The position numbers and the translations under genes are program-made. Below the pieces are notes generated by a model that did no database searches, was not told where the DNA came from, and saw nothing but the letters and a program-made list of their open reading frames with translations. A stretch of 64,000 nucleotides of DNA from Dyadobacter bucti (GTDB lineage Bacteria > Bacteroidota > Bacteroidia > Cytophagales > Spirosomataceae): NCBI RefSeq assembly GCF_005869225.1, contig NZ_SWFP01000001.1:558001-622000 (forward strand), in the 5' to 3' direction. The number at the start of each line of letters is the position of its first letter. The stretch's first letter is position 1. Below, piece by piece: positions 37,320 through 46,242 of this stretch.

Positions 37320-37861
37320 GATCTGTATTTGTCATATTGATGCTTGCAAAAAGCCTTGTTGCTGTGGGGCAGAAAACCGCTAATGTCAATTTAAGCCTTA
37401 CAATGCCCTCTGTGGCACTCATTGATATACTTCCCAGCGCCACATCGACGGTTGCCCTTAAAATGACTGCTCCCACCGAAGCCGGGTCGGCGGCAGGCGT
37501 AGGAACTTCGAATTCGGGCAACTGGCTGATACTTACTTCGGCGGTTACAGCTTCGGGGTCCAGGAGCGTGAAAGGGGATGTGGTCGGCACCCTGCCGCCA
37601 GGCATCCGGCTCAGGCTCGATGTGTCGCCCTACACGGGCTCAGGCCAGGGATTTACCGCAGGAACCGGCTATGTAACCAGTAATGTTTACCTCACAAATA
37701 CCGCCAATAGTTTTATTGAGAATATCAAAGGTGCATATACGGGAACCGGCTACGGCACCAATGGTTTTAAATTAAAATATTCGATCGAGATCGCGAATTA
37801 TGGCAATATCCGGAGCGGCACCGCAAGCCTCACCGTTCGTTATACCCTGGCAGACAACTGA
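37316..37861 (+). CDS. putative fibre subunit, paralogue of the first
   Basis: 181 residues with a short signal peptide (about 1-18). It starts 4 bp inside the end of the usher-like gene (ATGA overlap), so translation is coupled. The N-terminal strand NVNLSLTMPSVALIDILP and the C-terminal TASLTVRYTLADN parallel the product of 33127. The body is Gly/Thr/Ser-rich (TGSGQGFTAGTGYV). This fits a second, lower-abundance pilin or adaptor subunit. Confidence 0.55.
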   Translation: MRSVFVILMLAKSLVAVGQKTANVNLSLTMPSVALIDILPSATSTVALKMTAPTEAGSAAGVGTSNSGNWLILTSAVTASGSRSVKGDVVGTLPPGIRLRLDVSPYTGSGQGFTAGTGYVTSNVYLTNTANSFIENIKGAYTGTGYGTNGFKLKYSIEIANYGNIRSGTASLTVRYTLADN

Positions 37862-38342
37862 TGAAAAATCTCACAATGCTCTTTCTGACTTTTCTGGCCT
37901 ACCCTCTCTCCGCCCAGACGCTCACCATCAACAACGGTAGTGCTGGCGCCAACTGGACATTGTCGGCACCGTCGTCGACCATAACAGCTGCAGGAAAAAA
38001 CTACGAGCACATCGAAACTACCGGATTAGCCCATACACTCTTGAAAGTGAATGCAGCGCTGGTCTGGTCGGTGAGCATCCAGCAAAGCGGGACTGCAACT
38101 GGGACCCTGCGCTGAAAATATATGTAAGAAGAACCGGAGAAGGTACCGGAGGGGCCATCCTTACCGGCAATACCAATTATCTCCAGCTTACGACCAATGC
38201 TCAGACATTGGTGGGAGGGCTGCTCGGACTGGGTTTCAGCCGCGACGACATTCCTTTCCAATACAAGATCGAAGGCCTTTCGGTATTGCTGCCTGTAAAA
38301 ACCTACACAACCACCATTTTATTTACAGTTTCCGGATTATAG
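37861..38342 (+). CDS. putative minor or tip subunit, frameshifted
   Basis: The first frame ends after 84 codons at 38115, but translation resumes in the next frame (NWDPALKIYVRRTGEG to IEGLSVLLPVKTYTT and a stop at 38342). This would give 160 residues if one base were restored at 38095-38100 (GCAACTGG to GCAAACTGG). It starts with a signal peptide ending LSAQ, directly overlapping the stop of the previous gene. It is the last gene of the fibre cluster, where tip adhesins usually lie. The function is inferred from position. Confidence 0.5.
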
Positions 38343-38483
38343 CCCTGCAGCCACACCAGACACACACTTGATAATTGGTAAGATCTGACGAATACGCTGT
38401 GCAAAAACATGTTTAAGCCCGTTTTCTGACCTAACCTGCCCTAAACCTTTGTAAAGTCAGGCGTGGTGGCTTATTTTAGCAGT

Positions 38484-38861
38484 GTGAAAAGGCTTTTTCT
38501 ACATATCATCCTCACGATTGTAATTCTTGATACGACATCCCTGTATCAGGTTTTGAAGTTTCCTGCCCTCATCAAACATTTTATCGAGCACAAAACCCTG
38601 AACCAGAATATCAGTGTCCTGGATTTTATGGCCATGCATTATGGCGGGAATGATCTGGACGATAATGATGATGAAAAAGACATGCAGCTGCCTTTCAAGA
38701 AAGTAGAAATACAGCACGCCAACTTCCTTTTCATCCCGTTTACTACCACTTTTACTTTCAAAAATACTTTCTGGCCGGTCAAAGCTGACTATGGCCCCGA
38801 TATGCCTCAGGTGCAGTACAATGCTTCCCTCGGCTCTCTCTTTCGCCCGCCGCGAGTGTAA
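38484..38861 (+). CDS. small exported protein linked to heavy-metal RND efflux
   Basis: About 126 residues from GTG at 38484 (another GTG lies at 38463). An N-terminal hydrophobic segment (RLFLHIILTIVIL) is followed by LYQVLKFPALIKHFIEHK and an acidic run (GGNDLDDNDDEKDMQLPFK). Small proteins of this pattern sit directly before CusA/CzcA genes in many Bacteroidota. The Asp/Glu/His-rich part could bind metal in the periplasm. No function is established. Confidence 0.6.
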   Translation: MKRLFLHIILTIVILDTTSLYQVLKFPALIKHFIEHKTLNQNISVLDFMAMHYGGNDLDDNDDEKDMQLPFKKVEIQHANFLFIPFTTTFTFKNTFWPVKADYGPDMPQVQYNASLGSLFRPPRV

Positions 38862-38902
38862 ATACATATCATTCCGACAGGACAATTCTGTTCTGACCAA
38901 CT

Positions 38903-38928
38903 ATGACTGCATGAGCTCATGCAGTCAT
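38903..38928. promoter_or_regulatory. 26-bp perfect palindrome upstream of the efflux gene
   Basis: ATGACTGCATGAG followed directly by its reverse complement CTCATGCAGTCAT, 35 bp before the preferred start codon at 38964. A weaker dyad (GACAGGACA / TGTTCTGAC) lies 20-30 bp upstream. It could be a metal-regulator operator or a hairpin controlling the efflux message. Confidence 0.5.
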
Positions 38929-38963
38929 GGCCTATTTGCTATGTATTTATTTACCAACTCGTT

Positions 38964-41900
38964 ATGCTCAATAAAATCATCCGGTTTTCAGTTCAGAACA
39001 AACTGATCATTGGCATATTCATGCTGCTGTGGGTCGCCTACGGCGCGTATGAAGTAAGCCAGCTCCCCATAGATGCCGTTCCCGACATCACCAATAACCA
39101 GGTACAGGTGATCACCACTGCGCCCTCACTTGGGGCCGAAGACGTGGAACGCCTCATTACCTTCCCGATCGAACAGGCGATCAGCAACATTCCCGGTCTT
39201 CAGGAAAGCCGGAGCATGTCGCGTTTCGGCCTTTCGCTGATTACCATTGTTTTCGAAGACGGTTCAGACGTATACTGGGCCAGACAGCAGGTTACCGAGC
39301 GGCTTTCGCAGGTAGAGATCAATGAAAATGCCAGTACACCGCAGCTCGCTCCGGTTACCACGGGTCTCGGAGAAATTTACCAGTACGTGATCAAGCCCAA
39401 AGACGGTTATGAAAAAAAGTATTCGCTGGCAGATCTGCGTACCACCCAGGACTGGATCGTACGCAGGCAGCTGCTCGGCACAGCCGGCGTAGCCGATGTT
39501 TCGACATTCGGAGGGGATCTTAAACAATACGAAGTGGCCGTTAACCCGGGCAGCCTCAAAGCACTTAACCTGACGATCAGCGACGTATTTACCGCCCTGA
39601 ACCGGAACAACCAGAATACCGGCGGCGCCTACATTGAAAAGGGCCCTGCGGTATTGTATATACGGAGTGTAGGCCTCGCCAGGTCCATGGAAGATATCGG
39701 CAAGATCGTCGTCAAAAACAATGGTGACGGCACACCTGTCCTGATAAGCCACATAGCCGAAGTCCGGCTGGGTTCGGCGATACGATATGGTGCACTCACA
39801 ATGGCGGGCAAAGGCGAGCTGTCGGGCGGGATAGTGATGATGCTGAAAGGAGGCAACTCTTCGGAAGTCGTCAAAAACGTTAAAAACCGCATTGCGGAAA
39901 TTCAGAAAACACTACCGGAAGGGCTGGAAATCGAGCCTTTCCTGGACCGGACCAAAATGGTTAACAACGCCATCGGGACGGTGGAACGCAATCTTCTCGA
40001 AGGTGCTCTGATCGTTGTATTGATACTCGTTATTTTTCTAGGTAACCTGCGCGCCGGCCTGATCGTAGCTTCAGTAATCCCGCTTTCGATGCTTTTTGCC
40101 ATTGCTATGATGAACTTTTTCGGCGTAAGCGGCAACCTCATGAGCCTCGGTGCGCTGGATTTCGGGCTGATCGTGGACGGGGCAGTGATCATCGTCGAGG
40201 CGATCCTGCATCACATGCATTTTTCTAAAAAGTATGCAGATGTACATTCAGTGTCCCAGCAAGAAATGGATGAAGCAGTTACCGGTTCGGCCTCCCGCAT
40301 GATGAATGCGGCTGTATTCGGCCAGATTATTATTTTAATTGTTTATCTCCCGATCCTGTCGCTTTCCGGCATTGAGGGCAAGATGTTCAAGCCTATGGCC
40401 CAGACGGTTGCATTTGCCGTGCTCGGAGCTTTTATCTTGTCACTTACTTATGTACCGATGATCAGCTCGATGTTCATCAGCAAAAAAATCCCGCACCAGC
40501 CCAATATCTCCGACCGCATCATGACGCGACTGGAAAATGGTTATCAAAACCTGCTTACAAAGGCATTGCGGATCAAGAAGACCATGGTACTTTCTGCTTT
40601 CGCACTGTTCGCGGTAGCAGTATTTTTATTTACACAAATGGGCGGAGAATTTATTCCCCAGCTCGAAGAAGGCGATTTTGCAACCGAAACACGGCTGCTT
40701 GTGGGCACCAACCTGAGCACAACGATCGACGCTATCAACCGTATTTCCGAAAGACTGAAATCAGATTACCCGGAAGTTGAAAAAGTGGTTGCAAGGATCG
40801 GCAGTGCCGAGATACCGACAGACCCCATGCCTATTGAAGGAGGGGATATGATCATTGTATTAAAAGACAAATCGGAATGGACGAGCGCGCAAACTTTCCC
40901 CGAGCTGGCCGGCAAAATGGCCGCCACCGCCCAGAAAGTCACGCCCGGTGTTACCACTGGGTTTCAGTATCCGGTGCAGATGCGTTTCAATGAACTTATG
41001 ACGGGGGCAAAACAGGATGTGGTCTGCAAAATTTTCGGAGAGGACCTCGACAAACTGGCCGCCTATGCCGAGCAACTGGGCGATATTTCCAAAACTGTAA
41101 AAGGCACCGCCGACTGGTATGTGGAGAAGGTAACAGGTATGCCGCAGATTGTTATCGAATTCAACCGGGACGAGATCGCGAAATACGGGCTGAATATTGA
41201 CGATGTTAACCGCACGATCAACGCCGCATTTGCCGGTGCCGCTGCCGGGCAGATCTATGAAGGTGAGAAAAAATTTGACCTTGTAGTCCGGGTGGGCGAA
41301 AAAGGTCGCAGGAATATCAGTGATGTGCGGAACCTGCCGGTTTCGACACCCGGTGGCGTGCAGATCCCTTTGTACCAGGTAGCCAGCATTCAGGAAATAG
41401 AAGGCCCGAACCAGATCCAGCGCGAGAACACGCGCCGGAGGATCATTGTCGGTTTCAATGTAAGAGGCAGGGACGTTCAATCGATCGTTGAGGAATTGCA
41501 GGGAAAGGTTGATGCGAAGATCAGATTTGAAGCCGGGTACACCATCACTTACGGCGGGGCTTTTGAGAATCTGCAGCAAGCCAAATCCAGGCTGAGCATA
41601 GCAGTACCGGTAGCTTTGCTGCTGATTTTCATTATGTTATACTTTGCCTTTTCTTCTGTCAAAGACGGTATGCTGATCTACACAGCTATTCCTTTGTCCG
41701 CGATAGGGGGCGTGTTTGCCCTTGCTTTGCGCGGGATGCCTTTCAGTATTTCGGCCGGGGTAGGCTTCATAGCACTTTTCGGCGTGGCTGTGCTCAACGG
41801 GATTGTGCTGCTTTCTGAGTTTAACAGGATCAAAAAGGAAGGCATGGTCCGGGACGCTCTTCAATTGATTATGACCGGAACAAGAAACCGGTTAAGACCT

Positions 41901-43325
41901 GTATTGATGACTGCCGCTGTGGCCTCTCTTGGTTTTCTCCCGATGGCACTAAGCAATGGTGCCGGAGCTGAAGTGCAGCGGCCTCTGGCAACGGTGGTAA
42001 TCGGCGGGTTGATCACGGCTACTTTGCTCACACTGTTTGTTTTGCCGGCACTTTACCTTTTGTTTGATGCTACACCCAAAATCAAAGCCCGTAAAAGCGT
42101 ACCGGCTCTGCTCCTGGCGTTTTTGATAACACAAACAGGTATTGCCCAGTCACAACCGGTCGACCTGAACACAGCTATTAAAACTGCCCTCGAGAAAAAC
42201 CTGCAGGCTCAAAGCTCCCGGCTCAGCGAAAAAGCCTCCGAGCGTTTGCAAGCAAGTGCATTTGATTTGGCCAAAACCAATATCAGCGCTGATTATGGAA
42301 AGGTGAACAGTGCCAACAACGATACCCGAATCGGGATCAGCCAGACATTCAGTTTTCCGGCAGTTTATTCCAGTCAGCAAAAAATGCTCGAAGCCAGCTT
42401 TCTGGCCTCGGTATCCCAGACGCGCCTGACCGAGCAGGAAATCCGCAGCAGTGTCCGACAACTTTTCTACGACTACGCAGCGTTGACGGAGCGTAAAAAG
42501 CTTTTGATGTATGCAGACAGCGTTTACCGGCTTTTTGAAACCAAATCCAATCTGCGTTTTGAAAAAGGGGCAGCCAATGTACTGGAAAAAACGGCGGCAG
42601 AATCACGGAGGCAGCAGATCACCAATCAGCTGAACCTCCTGAACAGGGACCTGAAAATTGTTTTGAAACAATTCAATTTATGGATCCAGGACGACCGACA
42701 ACATGTCCCTGAGATCGCCGATGCCAGGATTGAAAACTTGCTGGATAGCCAAGATACCGCTGGGATCATCGATCAGCTCCCGCTCGCCGAGCTTGCCGCG
42801 CATCAGGAGCAAGCTGCACTTCATCGCTGGAAAAACGAAAAAGCCAGACTGCTGCCCGACATTACATTGGGCTATAATAACCAGAGTCTGAGTGGCTCAC
42901 AAATAGTTGGCGGGCAGGAAACGTATTTTACCGGCAGGGACAGGTTCAGCTATCTCAGTGCGGGTATAGGCATTCCGATTTTCTTTAAGGCACAGTCTGC
43001 GAGGGCCGCAGCGGCGAAACTGGACCTGGAAAAAAATCAGAAAAATACCGAGTACGTGAAGCTCCAGTTGCTCACAGAGCTGGAAACTGCCTTTGAACAG
43101 GTCGCCAAATTCCAGGAAAGCCTTTTGTACTACGAACGCGAGGGGCTCAAAAATTCCGATCTGATCATCGCGACTGCGGACGAGCAGTTCCGGCAAGGTG
43201 AAATAGATTACCTGCAATGGGTAATACTTGTCGACCAGGCGATTACGGTAAAAAGCGAGTACATCCATGTGCTCAGCAGCTACAATACGGCTGTGATCCA
43301 GTTCATGAAGTTAAACAACCTATAA
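38964..43325 (+). CDS. czcA: CzcA-type heavy-metal RND pump fused to a TolC-type channel
   Basis: The start at 38964 (MLNKIIRFSVQNKLI) is preferred over 38919 because RND pumps begin this way. Of 1453 residues, about 1-1040 are the RND pump. Helix IV carries the divalent-metal pattern DFGLIVDGAVIIVE, with Asp399, Asp405 and Glu412 equivalent to the Asp/Asp/Glu triad of CzcA, so Zn/Co/Ni-type export is likelier than Cu/Ag. Residues about 1063-1453 are a TolC/CzcC-like outer-membrane factor (coiled coils, two OEP repeats). At the junction a signal-peptide-like segment (PALLLAFLITQTGIAQSQ, about 1046-1063) could allow cleavage into two proteins. It is followed 10 bp later by the adaptor gene. 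Confidence 0.93.
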   Translation: MLNKIIRFSVQNKLIIGIFMLLWVAYGAYEVSQLPIDAVPDITNNQVQVITTAPSLGAEDVERLITFPIEQAISNIPGLQESRSMSRFGLSLITIVFEDGSDVYWARQQVTERLSQVEINENASTPQLAPVTTGLGEIYQYVIKPKDGYEKKYSLADLRTTQDWIVRRQLLGTAGVADVSTFGGDLKQYEVAVNPGSLKALNLTISDVFTALNRNNQNTGGAYIEKGPAVLYIRSVGLARSMEDIGKIVVKNNGDGTPVLISHIAEVRLGSAIRYGALTMAGKGELSGGIVMMLKGGNSSEVVKNVKNRIAEIQKTLPEGLEIEPFLDRTKMVNNAIGTVERNLLEGALIVVLILVIFLGNLRAGLIVASVIPLSMLFAIAMMNFFGVSGNLMSLGALDFGLIVDGAVIIVEAILHHMHFSKKYADVHSVSQQEMDEAVTGSASRMMNAAVFGQIIILIVYLPILSLSGIEGKMFKPMAQTVAFAVLGAFILSLTYVPMISSMFISKKIPHQPNISDRIMTRLENGYQNLLTKALRIKKTMVLSAFALFAVAVFLFTQMGGEFIPQLEEGDFATETRLLVGTNLSTTIDAINRISERLKSDYPEVEKVVARIGSAEIPTDPMPIEGGDMIIVLKDKSEWTSAQTFPELAGKMAATAQKVTPGVTTGFQYPVQMRFNELMTGAKQDVVCKIFGEDLDKLAAYAEQLGDISKTVKGTADWYVEKVTGMPQIVIEFNRDEIAKYGLNIDDVNRTINAAFAGAAAGQIYEGEKKFDLVVRVGEKGRRNISDVRNLPVSTPGGVQIPLYQVASIQEIEGPNQIQRENTRRRIIVGFNVRGRDVQSIVEELQGKVDAKIRFEAGYTITYGGAFENLQQAKSRLSIAVPVALLLIFIMLYFAFSSVKDGMLIYTAIPLSAIGGVFALALRGMPFSISAGVGFIALFGVAVLNGIVLLSEFNRIKKEGMVRDALQLIMTGTRNRLRPVLMTAAVASLGFLPMALSNGAGAEVQRPLATVVIGGLITATLLTLFVLPALYLLFDATPKIKARKSVPALLLAFLITQTGIAQSQPVDLNTAIKTALEKNLQAQSSRLSEKASERLQASAFDLAKTNISADYGKVNSANNDTRIGISQTFSFPAVYSSQQKMLEASFLASVSQTRLTEQEIRSSVRQLFYDYAALTERKKLLMYADSVYRLFETKSNLRFEKGAANVLEKTAAESRRQQITNQLNLLNRDLKIVLKQFNLWIQDDRQHVPEIADARIENLLDSQDTAGIIDQLPLAELAAHQEQAALHRWKNEKARLLPDITLGYNNQSLSGSQIVGGQETYFTGRDRFSYLSAGIGIPIFFKAQSARAAAAKLDLEKNQKNTEYVKLQLLTELETAFEQVAKFQESLLYYEREGLKNSDLIIATADEQFRQGEIDYLQWVILVDQAITVKSEYIHVLSSYNTAVIQFMKLNNL

Positions 43326-43335
43326 AATCATAAAA

Positions 43336-44484
43336 ATGAAAAGATACATCATCATCTGCCTGAGCCTGTGGCTGTTTGCATCCTGCGGAAGCAAACCCGA
43401 AACAGGTGCATCCGCCGAAAAAACGGACTCTGTCTACGCCCAGTCTTTACAAATGGTATCCTTCAATTCCGAGCAGCTGAAAAGTGTAGGTATTGAAGTA
43501 GGTACGCCACAGCTTGAAAACATCAGCGGTGTGCTGAGCCTTCAGGGAGAAATAGACGTGCCGCCTCAAAGCACGGTCAGTCTCAGCTTTCCACTGGGAG
43601 GATACCTCAAATCCACCAAAATGCTACCGGGCATGCATGTTAAAAAAGGCCAGGTTCTGGCAGAGCTGGAAGATATGCAGTTCATCCAGTTGCAACAGGA
43701 TTATCTGACAGCCAAAGAAAAATTCCTTCTTTCGGAATCGGAATACCACAGACAAAAAGACCTGAATGCCAGCAAGGCCAGCAGCGACAAAGTGTTTCAG
43801 CAGGCGCGGGCAGAAATGGAAACCCAGCGTATACTGATGAACGCGTTGGGACAAAAGCTGGAAGTGATCGGCATTGACCCCGCCAGGTTAAAAGCGGACA
43901 ATATTTCCAAAAGCGTCGCTATCCTCTCGCCTATCAATGGGTTTGTATCAAAAGTGAATGTGAATGTCGGAAAATACACTTCTCCGACGGACATGCTTTT
44001 TGAGCTGGTAGACCCAAGGGATATACACCTTGCACTCCATGTTTTTGAAAAAGACCTGCATGCTCTTTCCGTGGGCCAGCGCGTGGTGGCTTACACAAAC
44101 AGCGAGCCAGGCAAAAAATTCCAGGCCGAGATCATCCTGATCAGCAAAAACCTGGATCAGGACAGAATGGCGGAAGTACATTGTCATTTTGAAAAATACA
44201 ATCCTTCCCTTGTGCCGGGGATGTTTATCAACGGCGAAGTTTCAGTGAACAGCAAGGAGGCACTTACTGTACCCGAAGACGCCGTGGTGCGCTGGGAAAA
44301 TAAACATTACGTATTTACCGATAACGGAACCGGGAAATTTGAAATGCTGGAAATCACGCCGGGTGTCATCAGCAAGGGGAAACAGCAGATAGAAGGAACC
44401 GGAATCAGCAGCAGTACCCGGCTGGTTGTTAAGAATGCATATGCTCTTTTGATGAAAATAAAAAACACCGAGGAGGAAAGCTAA
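43336..44484 (+). CDS. czcB: RND efflux periplasmic adaptor (CzcB/CusB-type), lipoprotein
   Basis: 382 residues. Lipobox FASC (Cys17). The membrane-fusion-protein layout is clear: first barrel/lipoyl half (about 65-105: GYLKSTKMLPGMHVKKGQVLAEL), an alpha-hairpin (about 110-180), second lipoyl half (about 190-220: ILSPINGFVSKVNVNVGKY), a beta-barrel (about 220-300), and a membrane-proximal domain to the end. It links the inner-membrane pump to the outer-membrane channel. It is encoded 10 bp downstream of the pump-channel fusion, as one operon. Confidence 0.92.
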   Translation: MKRYIIICLSLWLFASCGSKPETGASAEKTDSVYAQSLQMVSFNSEQLKSVGIEVGTPQLENISGVLSLQGEIDVPPQSTVSLSFPLGGYLKSTKMLPGMHVKKGQVLAELEDMQFIQLQQDYLTAKEKFLLSESEYHRQKDLNASKASSDKVFQQARAEMETQRILMNALGQKLEVIGIDPARLKADNISKSVAILSPINGFVSKVNVNVGKYTSPTDMLFELVDPRDIHLALHVFEKDLHALSVGQRVVAYTNSEPGKKFQAEIILISKNLDQDRMAEVHCHFEKYNPSLVPGMFINGEVSVNSKEALTVPEDAVVRWENKHYVFTDNGTGKFEMLEITPGVISKGKQQIEGTGISSSTRLVVKNAYALLMKIKNTEEES

Positions 44485-44575
44485 AAAAAGCCAATTCAGT
44501 GTTCCAAAGGCGGTGTCACCATCCAGTTCCTGCGCGGAAATGTCGGTGATACTGCCTTTCTTTTTGTTTCAAAAT

Positions 44576-45142
44576 TCAGACTTTAAGCGAGCCACGGAAA
44601 CCCCTGGCCGCATAGTAGGAGTCGGCACCGTTATGGTAAATAAAAACCCGTCCGAAACGTTGGTCGCCAAAGATCGCCCCCCCGAGTTTTCTGACGTTGG
44701 CAGGCGTTTTCAACCAACTCGACGTTTTCAGATCGAAATCTCCAAGGGTTTGCAGCTCCTGATATTCTTCTTCGGTCAAAAGTTCTATACCCATCTCAGC
44801 GGCCATATCCATGGCCGTGTTTTCCGGCTTATTTGCTTTCCGTGATTCCCACGCCTGGCGATCGTAGCAAAGACTTCTGCGATCTTTGGGGGTTTCCGTT
44901 GAACAATCATAAAAAATATATTCGCCGGTCTTCTGATCAAACCCGACCACATCCGGTTCGCCTCCGGTTGTCTCCATTTCATCGAGTACCCATAGTTTTT
45001 CAGGTTTCGATTCCAGCCTTGCCTGTACCTTCGCCCATTCAAGTCCCTGATGCCGTTTCATGTTTTTCTCAAAACGGGCTTTTAAGGTTTGGAGCAGTTC
45101 TTCATTTTGTTCTGCGGATAATTCTTTTTTACTGGTTTTCAT
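44576..45142 (-). CDS. DUF4256 protein
   Basis: 188 residues, cytoplasmic, no signal peptide. It is clearly a DUF4256 member: ENMKRHQGLEWAKVQARLE-like start, then DEMETTGGEPDVVGFD, FYDCSTETPKDRRSLCYDRQ, and the C-terminal GRVFIYHNGADSYYAARGFR. The function of the family is not known. It stands alone and is convergent with the efflux operon. Confidence 0.85.
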   Translation of the reverse strand: MKTSKKELSAEQNEELLQTLKARFEKNMKRHQGLEWAKVQARLESKPEKLWVLDEMETTGGEPDVVGFDQKTGEYIFYDCSTETPKDRRSLCYDRQAWESRKANKPENTAMDMAAEMGIELLTEEEYQELQTLGDFDLKTSSWLKTPANVRKLGGAIFGDQRFGRVFIYHNGADSYYAARGFRGSLKV

Positions 45143-45210
45143 GGTGTTTTGAGTTTAAAATTAATTTTTGATTTATTTCTATTTTCGGGAAGATCGGGCT
45201 TATCACCAAG

Positions 45211-45370
45211 TTCGGAAGTTGGGCGTAGTTTTCAACTACCTCCGAGTGTAATCGGTCGCCGACCGAAAAAAAATTCAATTAACTTACTTAAAATCCTCTG
45301 CCTTGTTAAAACGCGGCCTGTGGCAGCGTGACACTCCGAGGTAGCTATAAGCTACGCCGAACATTCCGAG
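45211..45370. repeat. long inverted-repeat element (about 40-bp arms)
   Basis: The left arm (45211-45249) and right arm (45331-45370) are imperfect reverse complements, sharing TTCGG/CCGAA, GGCGTAG/CTACGCC, CTACCTC/GAGGTAG and GAGTGT/ACACTC blocks. The 80-bp centre starts with a small dyad (tcggtcgccgaccga) and an A-run. The right arm runs into the 3' end of the DoxX gene and encodes its last residues. The right-arm motif recurs at 20106. It may be a non-autonomous mobile element or a REP-type repeat. Confidence 0.7.
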
Positions 45371-45725
45371 ACTCCGGCCTGAAATACCAGGATACCACCG
45401 TCAGAACGATCAACAATACCGGCCCAAAATATTCTTTCGCCCCGTCGCCGACCGCCAGGTGTGAAAATACAGCGCCCGACATGACAAAAAAGAAACCCGC
45501 ATAAGCCCATTCTTTTACCAGGGGAAACTTAGGAACGAGGATTGCTACTACACCCAGGATTTTCCATACACCGATTATTGTGAGAATATAAACCGGATAA
45601 CCCAAATGTTTCATCATCGTTACCTCTTCATCCATTTTGATTAATTGCACGATCCCGGTAGACGTCATTCCCAGTGAAAGCCACACGGTAGCGATCCAAT
45701 AGATAATCTTATTTCTCTTTGTCAT
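45345..45725 (-). CDS. DoxX-family membrane protein
   Basis: 126 residues with four hydrophobic segments (about 8-26, 47-65, 72-90, 98-115), typical DoxX-like. The last residues (ESRNVRRSL) are encoded by the inverted-repeat element, so the native C-terminus may have been replaced. It is the third gene of an ArsR / SRPBCC / DoxX set, separated by 6 bp from the SRPBCC gene. The function is unclear; relatives are linked to redox or stress responses. Confidence 0.85.
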   Translation of the reverse strand: MTKRNKIIYWIATVWLSLGMTSTGIVQLIKMDEEVTMMKHLGYPVYILTIIGVWKILGVVAILVPKFPLVKEWAYAGFFFVMSGAVFSHLAVGDGAKEYFGPVLLIVLTVVSWYFRPESRNVRRSL

Positions 45726-45731
45726 GACCTG

Positions 45732-46199
45732 TTATTTTAGTTTGGTTACAATCTCCTGTAGTCGGTTGTGCGCCATATTAATGCCCTGGGTAAACGGTAA
45801 TTTCAGCATTTGATCTCTGAGCTCCACAGATTTATACACGATTTGCATTGTCAGCTTGCTGGTATCTTCGGTCAGTTTTTCAAATTCCAGAAATTCCAGC
45901 TGAACGGCAAAGGGCGTATTCTCCATTTCAAATGTCCGCGTGATTTTCCGGTTCGGGACAAATTCAGGAATTACGCCATTCATCCGGAGCACTACATTCC
46001 CCTTCGGATCGGACGTTTCAAACTCATAAGCCCCGTGCTTCCTGTTTTCAAGTTTCAGCACCTTCGTTCCCATCCATTGCGCGACAATTTCAGGGTCTTC
46101 ATAGGCTTTAAAAAGTAATTCAAGAGGCAAATCAAATTCGCGCGTGACGACTATTTCCTGCTTGCCGGTTTCCGCGCTGACCTTTGTTTTTCGTTCCAT
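45732..46199 (-). CDS. SRPBCC/AHSA1-family protein
   Basis: The start at 46199 (MERKTKVSAETGKQEIVV) gives 155 residues; the longer frame to 46277 overlaps the ArsR gene and lacks similarity there. The START-like helix-grip fold is visible: TREFDLPLELLFKAYEDPE, then VAQWMG, and a long C-terminal helix (MLKLPFTQGINMAHNRLQEI). Such proteins are commonly co-transcribed with an ArsR-type repressor and may bind a hydrophobic ligand. It is the middle gene of the three-gene operon. Confidence 0.88.
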   Translation of the reverse strand: MERKTKVSAETGKQEIVVTREFDLPLELLFKAYEDPEIVAQWMGTKVLKLENRKHGAYEFETSDPKGNVVLRMNGVIPEFVPNRKITRTFEMENTPFAVQLEFLEFEKLTEDTSKLTMQIVYKSVELRDQMLKLPFTQGINMAHNRLQEIVTKLK

Positions 46200-46242
46200 A
46201 TTATTCTGTTTTATTAGTAGCCTTGTTATTCCCTCCTGCCTG

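Noticed and set aside
40860..41579. Minus-strand open frame of 239 codons
   Set aside because: Antisense to the RND pump; no signal or motif.
45211..45370. Insertion sequence
   Set aside because: Inverted arms are present but the 80-bp centre has no room for a transposase. Kept as a repeat element.
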